Source: Sphaerochaeta sp.
GTDB taxonomy: Bacteria; Spirochaetota; Spirochaetia; Sphaerochaetales; Sphaerochaetaceae
Assembly (NCBI GenBank): GCA_018399495.1
Contig: JAGYOG010000016.1
Span: 1 to 49,452, forward strand
Direction of reading: 5' to 3'
Length of the DNA stretch: 49,452 nt
A model generated the notes under the pieces. That model made no database searches. It saw only the letters and a program-made list of their open reading frames with translations, and was not told where the DNA came from. Below are positions 15,678 to 24,942 of the stretch, one piece after another (within the stretch, counting starts at the first letter, position 1; each line of letters starts with the position of its first letter). A program made the position numbers and the translations under genes.

Positions 15678-16631
15678 TTGAAGCCTCCAAAATCGATACA
15701 GATCACCGCCATTGGCAGTTACGCGCCGCCGAAGGTGGTAACCAATTATGACCTGAGCCACATGGTCGACACCAGTGATGCGTGGATTCATAGTCACACA
15801 GGAATCAGAGAACGACATGTTGCTGATGAGGAAGAATCAACCAGCAATCTCGCCTATCGAGCTATCGAGGACCTACTGGAAAGCTATAATCTGAAAGCAT
15901 CCAATATTGATGGCATTGTCTGCGCAACCGCTACCCCAGACTATCCAGGGTTTCCTTCGGTTGCCTGCATGATTGCAGAACAATTCGGTATTACCGGACC
16001 AGCACTGGATGTGAGTGCAGGTTGCACGGGCTTTATCTACGCACTGGAAGTAGCGCGGGCCATGATCGCCACCGGTTCCATGAAGAATGCCCTAGTGGTA
16101 GGCGCAGAGAAACTCTCAGGTGTGGTTGACTGGAAAGACCGAAATACATGCGTACTCTTTGGAGATGGAGCTGGCTGTGCACTGCTTGAACCCTCTGAAG
16201 AGGAAACAGGTTTTATCGACACCCTGCTCAAAGCTGAAGCTGCCGGAACCAAGGCGCTTACCATACATCCTGAGAAGCATGCTATCGAGATGGATGGCCG
16301 GGCAGTCTACTCTTTCGCGGTAAGAACGATTGGATCAACCATTGAGACACTGGTAAAACGAAATAATTTGGCTATGGAAGACATAGACTGGATTGTACCG
16401 CACCAAGCCAACCAGAGGATCATCCAAGCCTGTTCCAAACGGTACGGGATTCCAGAAGAGAAGTTCTATATGAATATCGATCGATTTGCCAACACATCAG
16501 CAGCATCCATCCCACTCGCACTACGGGAAATGGACAGAGCAGGACTGCTCAAGAAAGGCCAGAAGATTCTCATGGTGGGGTTTGGAGCCGGATTGACCTA
16601 CGGAGGAACATTATTGACATGGACATATTGA
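15678..16631 (+). CDS. fabH: Beta-ketoacyl-ACP synthase III
   Basis: About 317 residues. FabH condenses acetyl-CoA with malonyl-ACP to start fatty acid synthesis. The catalytic triad is visible: Cys in DVSAGCTGFIYALE (about residue 116), His in IVPHQANQRII (about 246) and Asn in FANTSAASIPLAL (about 276). A GFGAGLTYG end is also typical. The start is placed at TTG 15678 because AAGGAGG (15665-15671) sits six bases before it. The ATG at 15657 would overlap that ribosome site. It is the first gene of the plus-strand fab operon and overlaps fabD by 13 bases. Confidence 0.94.
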   Translation: MKPPKSIQITAIGSYAPPKVVTNYDLSHMVDTSDAWIHSHTGIRERHVADEEESTSNLAYRAIEDLLESYNLKASNIDGIVCATATPDYPGFPSVACMIAEQFGITGPALDVSAGCTGFIYALEVARAMIATGSMKNALVVGAEKLSGVVDWKDRNTCVLFGDGAGCALLEPSEEETGFIDTLLKAEAAGTKALTIHPEKHAIEMDGRAVYSFAVRTIGSTIETLVKRNNLAMEDIDWIVPHQANQRIIQACSKRYGIPEEKFYMNIDRFANTSAASIPLALREMDRAGLLKKGQKILMVGFGAGLTYGGTLLTWTY

Positions 16632-17575
16632 TAGCACTCTACCCAGGACAGGGGTCCCAGAAACCAAAAATGGCATTGGATCTCTATGATGCAAGCAAGC
16701 AAGTAAGAAATCTCTTTGCACTTGCAAGTGACGTAAGCGGACTCGATTTACATCACTTGCTCGCTGAAGGCAGTGAAGAGGAATTGAAACAGACTAAGGC
16801 CACACAGCTGGCGGTAACCCTTGCCAGTCGTAGTGCATACCTGAGGCTTACCGAGCTTGGATTCTCCTTTGCCGCCCACAGTGGGTTCAGCCTTGGCGAG
16901 CTTTCCGCCTTTGCAGGAGGAGGCATCCTTGATGATGAAACCCTCTTCTCCTTGGTAACTAAACGTGCTGCTTTGATGGATGAAGAAGCAAGAAAGATTG
17001 AAGAGGCACAGGGAAAGCTGGGCATGGCGGCGATCATTGGGTTGGATTATGCAACCGTTGAACAAGCCCTGAGAGAGGCGCAAATCCCTGGTGTTTACGC
17101 ATCCAATGACAACAGCGCTACGCAAGTGGTTATCGCTGGATTACAGGAGAGCATCACAGAGGGCAAGGAAGTGCTACAGGCAAAAGGAGCGAGGAGAGTT
17201 ATCCCCCTGAGGGTCTCGGGCCCATTCCACACGCCTTTTATGGAGGGAGCAACCGTGCCCTTCTCTGCTTTCTTAGAGACGATCAACTTCAAGGAGCCCC
17301 AATCCTTGGTTATCTCCAGTGTGGATGGGGATGTCGTGGGGAGTGCCCAGCAAGCAAAAGAGCATCTGGCAATGCAACTGGCAAAGCCAGTGCGTTGGAC
17401 AGAGGCGATGAAACAGCTCTCAGCCATAGCACAGAGGCAGCATGCACAGGTATCTGAGGTCGGGTTTGGAACGGTACTCAGTGGTCTTTGGAAGAACAGT
17501 AGTAGAGAAATCCCTTGTCGGAATCTCGGCACTGAGGATGCAATCTGGGCGTACAGAGAGGAAATGAAATCATGA
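16619..17575 (+). CDS. fabD: Malonyl-CoA:ACP transacylase
   Basis: 318 residues. FabD loads malonyl groups onto acyl carrier protein. PGQGSQ is at 9-14, the nucleophile Ser91 is in GFSLGE, and the catalytic His is in SGPFHTPFM (about 203). The usual motif is GHSLGE, so the residue before the Ser is Phe instead of His. The nucleophile and base are kept, so activity is expected. The C-terminal VSEVGFGTVLSGL matches the family. It overlaps fabH upstream and fabG downstream (ATGA). Confidence 0.92.
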   Translation: MDILIALYPGQGSQKPKMALDLYDASKQVRNLFALASDVSGLDLHHLLAEGSEEELKQTKATQLAVTLASRSAYLRLTELGFSFAAHSGFSLGELSAFAGGGILDDETLFSLVTKRAALMDEEARKIEEAQGKLGMAAIIGLDYATVEQALREAQIPGVYASNDNSATQVVIAGLQESITEGKEVLQAKGARRVIPLRVSGPFHTPFMEGATVPFSAFLETINFKEPQSLVISSVDGDVVGSAQQAKEHLAMQLAKPVRWTEAMKQLSAIAQRQHAQVSEVGFGTVLSGLWKNSSREIPCRNLGTEDAIWAYREEMKS

Positions 17576-18276
17576 ATGAAAAGAAACACGCCCTGGTGAC
17601 CGGAGGGTCACGGGGAATTGGAAGAACTATCATAGAGACGTTGCTAGGTGAAGGTTATGAAGTTTGGTATCTCTCCAGAAGCAAGGCAGAAGGCCTGGAA
17701 GCGAACCACATCAGTTGCGATATGGCAGATCGTGAGAGCGTTGCTTCTGCACTGGAGGCTGTGGTCTCTGAGGCGAAGTATATCGACGTCCTGGTCAACA
17801 ATGCCGGCATCACCCGTGATGGGTTGATCATGCGGATGAAGGATGAGGCTTGGGACGATGTCATTGCCGTAAACCTTACCTCGGTGTTCCTAACCTGCCG
17901 AAGAATCGGTCGCTTGATGGCAACCCAGCGCAAGGGTGCCATCGTCAATATCTCAAGTGTCGTCGGTATTATCGGCAATGGGGGCCAAACCAACTATGCG
18001 GCAAGCAAGGCCGGTATCATTGGGTTCTCCAAGAGTCTTGCCAAGGAACTTGCTGGAAGAAACGTACGGGTCAATGTGGTAGCCCCTGGATTCATCGAGA
18101 CTGCCATGACCGAGGTACTTTCTGAGAAGCTGAAGGACCAGATCAAGGGTCAGATTCCCCTCTCAAGAATTGGAAACACGGAAGAGGTTGCCCAGTGTGT
18201 GGCGTTCCTCGCAAGCGATAAAGCATCCTACGTCACCGGCCAGGTTCTGGCGGTTGATGGTGGGATGACGATGTAA
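17572..18276 (+). CDS. fabG: 3-oxoacyl-ACP reductase
   Basis: 234 residues, a classical short-chain dehydrogenase. The NADPH-binding GGSRGIG is at 11-17, NNAGITRDGLIMRM lies near 77, the active-site Ser is in NISSVVG, and the Tyr-Lys pair is in NYAASKAG (about 146 and 150). The RD-x-x-x-x-RM segment after NNAG is typical of true FabG. It reduces 3-oxoacyl-ACP in each elongation cycle. It is coupled to fabD by ATGA overlap. No acyl carrier protein gene lies in the 10-base gap before fabF. Confidence 0.94.
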   Translation: MNEKKHALVTGGSRGIGRTIIETLLGEGYEVWYLSRSKAEGLEANHISCDMADRESVASALEAVVSEAKYIDVLVNNAGITRDGLIMRMKDEAWDDVIAVNLTSVFLTCRRIGRLMATQRKGAIVNISSVVGIIGNGGQTNYAASKAGIIGFSKSLAKELAGRNVRVNVVAPGFIETAMTEVLSEKLKDQIKGQIPLSRIGNTEEVAQCVAFLASDKASYVTGQVLAVDGGMTM

Positions 18277-18286
18277 GGAGAACAGG

Positions 18287-19531
18287 ATGGAACGTGTAGT
18301 AGTAACCGGTATGGGAACTGTAAATCCACTGGGAACAGAGGTGGAACAGTTCTGGAAACAGATACAGGCAGGCACTTGTGGCATTGACATGATCACCAAG
18401 TTCGATGCAACCGACTACCCGGCCAAGATTGCTGGGGAAGTCAGGGATTTCGATCCCTCAGACTTGCTTGACCGTAAGGAACTCAGGGGCATGGCTGACT
18501 TCACCAAGTTTGCAGCCCATGCAGCAGTGCAAGCAATGAATCAAGCAAGACTGGAGAAAGGCTCCTTCGATCCCTATAGAAGCGGCGTATATGTCGGGAA
18601 CGGTATTGGTGGATTCGAAGTTGCTGAGGAGAACCTTGCCAAGCTCTTTGACAGGGGGCCCCACGCAGTAGCACCTCTTACCATCCCCAAGCTTATCAGC
18701 AATGAGGCTGCTGGCAATATTGCAATTCACTTCGGCATGCAAGGTCCCTGTCACACCACCGTCACCGCATGTGCATCCGGTACCGATGCGATTGGGGATG
18801 CGTTCAACGCAATCCGCTTCGGCTTGGTGGATATGGCGATTGCAGGTGGGACTGAGGCTGCAATCACCGAACTCAGCGTAGCTGGATTCTGTCGCCTCCA
18901 GGCATTGGCTACCAAATACAACGATACACCCAAGATTGCCAGCCGACCGTTCGACAAGGACCGCGATGGATTTGTCATGGGTGAGGGAGCAGGCATGCTC
19001 GTGCTTGAGTCCTTGTCGCATGCAAAGAAGCGTGGAGCAACTATCCTGGGTGAGATTGCGGGTTACAGCATGACCTGTGATGCCTTCCACCTGACTGCTC
19101 CCAATCCAGACGGGGAAGGAGCTGCAAAGGCAATGGAACAAGCAATCGAGATGGCAGGAGCAAACCTTGATGAGGTGGATTATATCAATGCCCATGGCAC
19201 AAGCACGGCAGCGAATGACTCCATGGAGACCAAGGCGATCAAGCGAGTATTCGGAGATGGTGCGTATAAGCTCAAGGTCTCATCGACCAAATCCATGACC
19301 AGTCACCTGGTTGGGGCAGCAGGAGCCGTTGAGGCTATCATCTGCCTGCTTGCCATCAGGGATCAGTACTTCCCCTGTACGCTTAACCAGACCAATCCAG
19401 ACAGTGAGTGTGATCTTGACTATGTACCGAACAAAGGTGTGAATGGTACAATTCGCTATGCAGTCAGCAATTCTCTGGGCTTTGGTGGACATAATGGCGT
19501 GCTTGTTTTTAAAGCCTATCAGGAAAACTAA
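18287..19531 (+). CDS. fabF: Beta-ketoacyl-ACP synthase II
   Basis: 414 residues, the standard FabF length. The Cys-His-His active site is visible: Cys162 in TACASGTDAIG, His near 304 in NAHGTSTAANDSMET and His near 341 in TSHLVGAAGAVEA. It opens with RVVVTGMGTVNPLG. It elongates acyl chains by condensing acyl-ACP with malonyl-ACP. AGGAG precedes the ATG. The long open frame on the opposite strand (18458-19195) is a shadow of this gene. Confidence 0.95.
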   Translation: MERVVVTGMGTVNPLGTEVEQFWKQIQAGTCGIDMITKFDATDYPAKIAGEVRDFDPSDLLDRKELRGMADFTKFAAHAAVQAMNQARLEKGSFDPYRSGVYVGNGIGGFEVAEENLAKLFDRGPHAVAPLTIPKLISNEAAGNIAIHFGMQGPCHTTVTACASGTDAIGDAFNAIRFGLVDMAIAGGTEAAITELSVAGFCRLQALATKYNDTPKIASRPFDKDRDGFVMGEGAGMLVLESLSHAKKRGATILGEIAGYSMTCDAFHLTAPNPDGEGAAKAMEQAIEMAGANLDEVDYINAHGTSTAANDSMETKAIKRVFGDGAYKLKVSSTKSMTSHLVGAAGAVEAIICLLAIRDQYFPCTLNQTNPDSECDLDYVPNKGVNGTIRYAVSNSLGFGGHNGVLVFKAYQEN

Positions 19532-19543
19532 GGAGGAAAGATA

Positions 19544-19987
19544 ATGCAAGAACAGTTTGAAACGCCAGAAGCGCTACTTCCACACCGAGATCCATTTTTG
19601 TTTCTCGATGAGTTAATTGAGGCTGATGAGAAACACACCGTTGCAAAACGTGTCTTCACTGAGGATCACTTCTTCTTCAAGGGACACTTTCCAAGCTACC
19701 CAGTAGTACCAGGTGTCATTCTTGTGGAGACATTGGCACAGTGCGGCGGAGCCGGGCTTATCCAGACAGGGATTCTCCCTCATGGTGCATTTTTTGTACT
19801 CGCTTCCATTGAAAAGGCCAAATTCCGCAATCAGGTACGCCCTGGCGACTGTGCTATCATTGATGTGCATAACGTTAGGGTAAGCAAGATAATGGTTCGT
19901 CAAAAGGGAACCATAACTATCAACGGGAATGTTGCTGCTGAAGCATCCTGGATGTGCATCGTCAATAGCCAGCAAGAAAGGATTTAG
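19544..19987 (+). CDS. fabZ: 3-hydroxyacyl-ACP dehydratase
   Basis: 147 residues, single hot-dog fold. PHRDPFLFLD near the N-terminus, catalytic His48 in FKGHFPSYPVVPGVI and Glu62 in LVETLAQCGG match FabZ. It dehydrates 3-hydroxyacyl-ACP to trans-2-enoyl-ACP. AAGGAGG lies upstream of the ATG. It is followed by the enoyl reductase after two bases. Confidence 0.94.
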   Translation: MQEQFETPEALLPHRDPFLFLDELIEADEKHTVAKRVFTEDHFFFKGHFPSYPVVPGVILVETLAQCGGAGLIQTGILPHGAFFVLASIEKAKFRNQVRPGDCAIIDVHNVRVSKIMVRQKGTITINGNVAAEASWMCIVNSQQERI

Positions 19988-19989
19988 TT

Positions 19990-21201
19990 GTGATCATCAC
20001 GAAAAAAGTAATGCGTAATGTCTCTCTTACCGCTCACCCCGCTGGGTGTAAGCGGTATATCCAACAGCAGATTGCATGGGTTAAGAACCAAGCACAAAAC
20101 TGGGAGGATACCCGATATCCCAAGCCAATTGAAGAAGTGCTTCCAAAGCGAGTGCTCGTCATCGGGGGATCCACCGGATATGGACTCTCCAGCCGCATCG
20201 TTGCCGCTTACACGGGAGGAGCAGACACCATCAATGTGTCCTTCGAACGTGAACCAAGTGAAAAAAAGACAGCAACCCCTGGCTGGTACAATACCATGGC
20301 ATTCGAGCAGCAAGCCCAGAAAGAGGGAATGAAGGCGAGTTCTGTTTTTGGTGATGCATTCAGTATTGCTATAAAGGAAGAGACAGCCCAAAAGATCAAG
20401 GACGAGCTTGGACAGGTGGATCTAGTTATATACAGCCTTGCAAGCCCACTGAGGAATGACCCAACTACAGGAGTCACTTACCGCTCAGTACTCAAGCCTT
20501 TAGAGAAGCCATTCACCGCTCTCTCTGTTGACTTGGGTGATGATGTGGTCAAACAAGCTACCATAGACCCTGCCACTGAAGGCCAAGTGAGGGAAACGAT
20601 CAAGGTCATGGGTGGAGAGGATTGGACGCTCTGGGTCGACTACCTGCTTAAAGAGGGACTACTCGCTGAGGGTGCAATGACTGTTGCATACTCCTATATT
20701 GGTCCCAAGATCACCTATCCCGTCTACCGGGAAGGAACCATCGGAAAGGCTAAGGAACACCTGGAAAACAGTGCCAGTGCACTGTCAAGCAAACTCGAAG
20801 CTATTGGAGGCAAGGCATTTGTTTCTGTAAACAAGGCCCTAGTTACCCGTGCAAGCGCAGTTATCCCTGTGGTACCACTGTATATGGCTCTGCTCTATCA
20901 AGTAATGAAGGAAAAGAACCTCCACGAGCACTGTACCCAGCAGATCTATCGCTTGTTCAACGACCAGCTCTACACCAAGGGAAATATTCCTACCGATCAG
21001 GAAGGACGTCTTAGGGTGGATGATTGGGAGATGCTTGAAGATGTCCAGAATGAGGTTGAACGCCGGTGGGCTCTTCAGAAGGAGGGGCAACCGCTCATCC
21101 AAGGTGACTTGGAAGGAGTATTGGCGGAGTATGAGCAAATCCATGGGTTCGGCTTCCCTGACATTGACTATGAAGCAGATATTGATCCAAGAATAGTTTG
21201 A
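19990..21201 (+). CDS. fabV: Trans-2-enoyl-ACP reductase, FabV type
   Basis: 403 residues, as expected for FabV and longer than FabI. The NAD-binding region is VLVIGGSTGYGLSSRI (about 56-70). The catalytic Tyr-x8-Lys is Tyr246 to Lys255 in VYREGTIGKAK. YSYIGPKITYPVY and MALLYQVMKEK are also family hallmarks. It carries out the last reductive step of each cycle with NADH. The start is GTG at 19990 with AAGGA upstream. FabV enzymes are known for low sensitivity to triclosan. It closes the fab operon, and a terminator follows. Confidence 0.94.
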   Translation: MIITKKVMRNVSLTAHPAGCKRYIQQQIAWVKNQAQNWEDTRYPKPIEEVLPKRVLVIGGSTGYGLSSRIVAAYTGGADTINVSFEREPSEKKTATPGWYNTMAFEQQAQKEGMKASSVFGDAFSIAIKEETAQKIKDELGQVDLVIYSLASPLRNDPTTGVTYRSVLKPLEKPFTALSVDLGDDVVKQATIDPATEGQVRETIKVMGGEDWTLWVDYLLKEGLLAEGAMTVAYSYIGPKITYPVYREGTIGKAKEHLENSASALSSKLEAIGGKAFVSVNKALVTRASAVIPVVPLYMALLYQVMKEKNLHEHCTQQIYRLFNDQLYTKGNIPTDQEGRLRVDDWEMLEDVQNEVERRWALQKEGQPLIQGDLEGVLAEYEQIHGFGFPDIDYEADIDPRIV

Positions 21202-21211
21202 CAAGTATATG

Positions 21212-21245
21212 GGCAACTTCCAGGAGGAGGTTGCCTTTTCTTTTC
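21212..21245 (+). terminator. Rho-independent terminator after fabV
   Basis: GGCAACTTCC (21212-21221) pairs with GGAGGTTGCC (21226-21235), with one G-T pair and a four-base loop, followed by TTTTCTTTTC. Confidence 0.85.
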
Positions 21246-21411
21246 ACTACATCCTATTCTACTTCCTTTCTTTATTCCTAACTTGGATTATTATACGTGT
21301 AAACAATATAGTATTATCATAGTTCTTCTGTTCAAATAGTGAACAACTACAATCTAAATACTGCCCCATCATTGCAAGAGTTTAGACAGGTGTGATACAT
21401 TTTTCTCACGT
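21246..21411. other. AT-rich upstream region of the NitT/TauT-type ABC operon
   Basis: AT-rich gap after the fab terminator. It holds a small inverted repeat GTTCA/TGAAC at about 21331-21345, and -10-like TATAGT and TATTAT hexamers around 21309-21320. No riboswitch-like structure or known operator was recognised. Confidence 0.3.
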
Positions 21412-22365
21412 ATGAAACTACTAAAAAAACAAATCATGTTCATGCTCATCCTCTCCTTGGTACTCATTACCACTGGATGCACAAAGGAAGAGCAGAATAC
21501 TGCGCAAGCAAGTACAGCTGAAAAGGCGGAACCAGAACCCTCTCTACAAGTTGGAATGATGAGCGCAGTTGATGCAGCCCCCTTCTACCATGCTCTGGAG
21601 GCAGGGTACTACGAAGATGAAGGTGTTGATGTCGAACTGGTGCTCTTTACCAATGGACAACATCGCCAGACAGCACTGCAGACACAGCAGGTTGATGGTG
21701 CCATGAGTGATCTGGTTGCTCTTATAACCCAGAGCACCAGTGATTTTCGCCTGATCGGCACACTCTCGACAGACGGAGCTTTCCCTTTGCTTGCCACCGG
21801 CCCTCTCACTGAGGGGACTAAGATAACAGCCGGAACGATGGAGATCAGCGTGACCAACTATCTCCTTGATGCATACCTGGGAGATCGCTATGACGTTGAG
21901 AAGGTGTTCATCAATGAAATTCCTGCCCGTTTGGAAGCTGTCGTCTCCTCTCAATTGGATACAGGCATCTTCCCTGAACCATTTGCCAGCATCGGGGCAC
22001 TCAGGAATTTGGAGAAGCTCACATTTGAAGGTATACCGAAAGAGAGCCTGAATATCATTGCTTTCACTGAGAAGGCTATACAAGAGAAAGAAAGCCAGAT
22101 AGCTGGTTTTCATAGGGCCTATGGGCGAGCAGTCAAGGATCTTCAGGGTGACCCCACGCTTGCTCGTACTGCGCTCATGAATGCAATTCCAGCACTACCG
22201 GAAGCAATACGCACAACCATGGGACTTCCTGAGTACCATGCACCATCACTTCCAAGCGAATCCTTTACCAAGGAGATCATCTCATGGACTGAGGGTATAA
22301 CCGGAACAGAGTATGCTGTGGGAATCAATGAACTCTATGATACGAGGTTTGTAGACGCCTTATGA
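21412..22365 (+). CDS. ABC transporter substrate-binding lipoprotein, NitT/TauT (NMT1-like) type
   Basis: 317 residues. A signal peptide ends in ITTGC, a clear lipobox with Cys23, followed by a charged linker. The binding domain has VGMMSAVDAAPFYHALEAGYYEDEGVDVELVLFTNG and QTQQVDGAMSDLVAL, typical of the NMT1/SsuA/TauA/ThiY fold. Ligands in this group include nitrate, sulfonates and pyrimidines. The specific ligand here is not evident. The stop overlaps the ATPase gene (ATGA), so the three ABC genes are coupled. There is no good Shine-Dalgarno before the ATG. Confidence 0.88.
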   Translation: MKLLKKQIMFMLILSLVLITTGCTKEEQNTAQASTAEKAEPEPSLQVGMMSAVDAAPFYHALEAGYYEDEGVDVELVLFTNGQHRQTALQTQQVDGAMSDLVALITQSTSDFRLIGTLSTDGAFPLLATGPLTEGTKITAGTMEISVTNYLLDAYLGDRYDVEKVFINEIPARLEAVVSSQLDTGIFPEPFASIGALRNLEKLTFEGIPKESLNIIAFTEKAIQEKESQIAGFHRAYGRAVKDLQGDPTLARTALMNAIPALPEAIRTTMGLPEYHAPSLPSESFTKEIISWTEGITGTEYAVGINELYDTRFVDAL

Positions 22366-23060
22366 TACTCTCCCTCACCGATGCAAAGCTTGACTATCCA
22401 AAGACCACTGCCTTCGAACACTTCTCGTTGACGGTTGCTTCTGGAGAAATGGTCAGCATCATCGGACCTAGTGGGTGTGGTAAAACCAGCTTGCTCTATA
22501 CCATTGCCGGTCTGCTGCCTCTCTCAGGTGGCACCATGCGTAGAGCAGTTGGAAATGATGAAGTTGCTCTCATGTTTCAACAGGACCGACTCCTCCCTTG
22601 GAAGCAAGTCATCAGCAATGTGTTGCTCGGTCTTCCTGGGGAGAAGACAGAAGAGGCTGCCGATCTTTTACAGTCCATGGGGCTAGGCTCTGTGATACAT
22701 CATTATCCACATGAACTCAGCGGAGGGATGAGGCAGCGTGCAGCGTTGGCAAGAGCCTTAATTAGGAAGCCTAACATACTCTTGCTTGACGAACCACTTG
22801 CCAGTCTCGATGAACAGCAAAGGGAGATGCTCCAGAATGATATAAAGGAGTATGTACAGGACCATTCCATCACGCTGCTTCTTGTGACACATAGCATCCA
22901 GGAGGCAGTATTCATGGGAAGCAGGATTGTTATGATGACTAACAAAGGGGTCTCTTATGAGTTGCACAACCAGCTCCATGGAGAGGCCAGCCTTCGTACC
23001 CGTGATGAATTCTTCACCATGCAGAAGACTCTGCGTCATCACATGGAGGCTTCCCGATGA
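22362..23060 (+). CDS. ABC transporter ATPase, NitT/TauT type
   Basis: 232 residues. Walker A is GPSGCGKTS (about 33-41), the Q-loop is MFQQDRLLPW, the signature is LSGGMRQR (about 122) and Walker B is ILLLDEPLASLDE. The LLPW after the Q-loop is typical of the nitrate/taurine family. It is a cytoplasmic energy unit for the permease encoded next, which it overlaps by ATGA. Confidence 0.93.
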   Translation: MILSLTDAKLDYPKTTAFEHFSLTVASGEMVSIIGPSGCGKTSLLYTIAGLLPLSGGTMRRAVGNDEVALMFQQDRLLPWKQVISNVLLGLPGEKTEEAADLLQSMGLGSVIHHYPHELSGGMRQRAALARALIRKPNILLLDEPLASLDEQQREMLQNDIKEYVQDHSITLLLVTHSIQEAVFMGSRIVMMTNKGVSYELHNQLHGEASLRTRDEFFTMQKTLRHHMEASR

Positions 23061-23785
23061 AGTACCTGAGAGGGATGCTTGTAGTACTTTTACTCTGGTA
23101 CATCGCTGCATTTCTTATTGCATCGCCTGTCATCCCGTTTCCCCATACTGTCCTCATGTATGCCATTGGGCAATTTTTCCCCCAAGAGATGCACCTACAT
23201 CTTCTCTATTCCCTCTACAGGATTCTCTCTGGCTTGTTCATTGCACTCTTCTTTGCCATTCCCACAGGGATGATCGCGGGAAGAGTCCCTGCATTGGACC
23301 GCCTGATCTCTCCTGTTCTCTACCTGCTCTATCCACTACCAAAGATTGCCTTTCTCCCTGTGTTTATGGTGTTGCTGGGTATTGGGGACCTCTCCAAGAT
23401 CATCCTGATTGCCGTCATCATTTATTTTCCCGCCTCAGTAACCATACGGGATGGGGTAAAGGAAATTCCGTTTGAGTTTCTCCAATTGGCAGAAGCATAT
23501 CACCTAAGCAGAAAACAGGTCCTGAAAGATATTATCTGGCCGGCAATTCTACCACGTATTTTCTCTTCCCTACGAATCACCCTCGGCATTTCTCTCTCTG
23601 TGTTGTTTATCAGCGAGACCTATGCTGCATCCCATGGACTGGGATACTCGATCATGAATTACTGGGTCATGGCCCAGTACACAGGCATGTATGCAGCGAT
23701 CATGCTGCTCAGTCTTCTTGGGCTGCTGCTCTACATCGTTGTAGACTGGGCAGAGAGATTATGCGTATTTCCAAAAGTAAAATAA
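23057..23785 (+). CDS. ABC transporter permease, NitT/TauT type
   Basis: 242 residues with about six membrane helices. The ATPase-contacting loop is readable as EIPFEFLQLAEAYHLSRKQVLKDIIWPAILPRIFSSLRI, matching the EAA motif of binding-protein-dependent permeases. PLPKIAFLPVFMVLLGIGDLSK is typical of SsuC/TauC-like permeases. Its last codons are inside the first copy of the 48-bp direct repeat that flanks the downstream insertion element. Confidence 0.92.
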   Translation: MKYLRGMLVVLLLWYIAAFLIASPVIPFPHTVLMYAIGQFFPQEMHLHLLYSLYRILSGLFIALFFAIPTGMIAGRVPALDRLISPVLYLLYPLPKIAFLPVFMVLLGIGDLSKIILIAVIIYFPASVTIRDGVKEIPFEFLQLAEAYHLSRKQVLKDIIWPAILPRIFSSLRITLGISLSVLFISETYAASHGLGYSIMNYWVMAQYTGMYAAIMLLSLLGLLLYIVVDWAERLCVFPKVK

Positions 23786-23822
23786 GAGCTTTCCTTCACT
23801 CGCCTTATCCTTCAGAATAGTA
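23775..23822 (+). repeat. 48-bp direct repeat, left copy
   Basis: Identical over 48 bases to 24943-24990. It includes the permease stop codon and the sequence just after it. The two copies bracket the transposase remnant. Confidence 0.95.
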
Positions 23823-24942
23823 CTTCAAAGCTGTTATCCCTCTCCCATCTCGGTTCTGGGGTTGAACAGCTTTTCGTGCTTTAGCCTTTCGATTGTCACG
23901 AAGTTGTTGCCCTTGATTGCTCGCAATCTCGATCTCTAAGTAGAAGGGCCTCGCTCGGATTCATCCTGCAAACCTGGAACCTGATATTGAAGAGAGCTGC
24001 ATAGCGGTTGATGTACTTGGAAGCAACACCACCCATCCTCCTGTACCACTTCTCAATCAGGGAATGGAAACTGTTGACGTTGTTCAGGTGATTGACCTTG
24101 TCGTAGTCCTTGTGGGTCGAGACCACCTTGCTGTCGCTTCCCAACACCGCAATCAGCTTGTTGTATGAGGCGCAATCATCGGTCCAGATATAGGTCTTGG
24201 CCTCGATATGCGGGTGCAGGTTCATGACTTCTTCCGACGTCGGCCTGGCCATGTTGAAGGATCTGAGATAGGAACCTCCGCTCCTCTGGACTCCTGAAAG
24301 GAGACAGACCTGATCATTGGAAAGGCCCCGCTTGGAAGAGGGCGCCCCCCTCTTCTTTCCTGCAACATCCTCCAGCTTCTTCCCCTTATGGCTTTTGAGA
24401 AGGTATTTCTCGTCCAGTTCCGCCTGCTCAGCGAGCATTGCCGTAGATGCTTCATCCTCTAGGGGAACACAGCAGTTTGTGCCTCATCTGAATGCCGTTG
24501 CAGCATTGATGCCCAAAGCAAGCGAAACCGCTTGCAGGCTGTCGCCCGCAATCATCATCTTGATCATGTCGTTCCATGCTTCATGGCTCTGGTGCGAATA
24601 GAATGAGTAGGTGCCATAGTCTGCGGTAGAACCGGCTTTGGCAATCCATGCACCTGAACATCTGCTTGCCAGGTGGACATGTCACCTGCATTGCCGTCCT
24701 CGGATGTATCGACCCGCATTTTGGACAACGTTCAAAGACGAAGCCTTCTGCAACCGTGACTTCCTTATCATAGGATTCGAGTATTTCTGTACAATTTTAC
24801 TGAGTATGAAATCAGGTATCCCTTTCATCCGCTCAACAACTTCCTCTGCTGTCATCTTGGCCATACGTCTTGCCTCCTGATGACAGCTTATCCCATCAGG
24901 TGTGACATATAGTGTCGTAGTCACTATTTCTTAAATACAGCC
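23823..24942 (-). mobile_element. IS1595-like (ISXO2 group) insertion element, decayed
   Basis: About 1.1 kb between two perfect 48-bp direct repeats, holding one transposase gene in several frames. Terminal inverted repeats could not be fixed. The right end, read inward on the minus strand, begins GGCTGTATTTAAG; the left end contains AAAGCTGTTATCC, only partly similar. A second pair of arms, AAAGCTGT (23827-23834) and ACAGCTTT (23866-23873), may form a hairpin near the left end. Confidence 0.75.
23896..24864 (-). pseudogene. IS1595-family transposase, frameshifted
   Basis: The start is ATG 24864 with AGGAGG upstream. The N-terminal zinc-ribbon is readable only after a frame switch (ERCPKCGS ... 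FRCMDCQSRF, about 24630-24740). A middle part follows in another frame (about 24480-24620). The last 180 residues are one open frame (23896-24438), beginning in QAELDEKYLLKSHKGKK and including TYIWTDDCASYN and VNSFHSLIEKWYRRMGGVASKYINRY, which match the ISXO2-like DDE domain. Visible one-base changes include a lost base where Arg-Trp-Arg is expected (about 24487) and an extra C at about 24465. It is probably inactive unless these are read errors. Confidence 0.85.

Noticed and set aside
18458..19195. Long minus-strand open frame of 245 codons
   Set aside because: It lies wholly inside fabF on the other strand, has no ribosome site and no recognisable protein features.
21246..21411. Riboswitch upstream of the NitT/TauT-type importer (for example a thiamine type)
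   Set aside because: No conserved riboswitch core was recognisable, and the binding protein is not clearly of the thiamine-precursor type.
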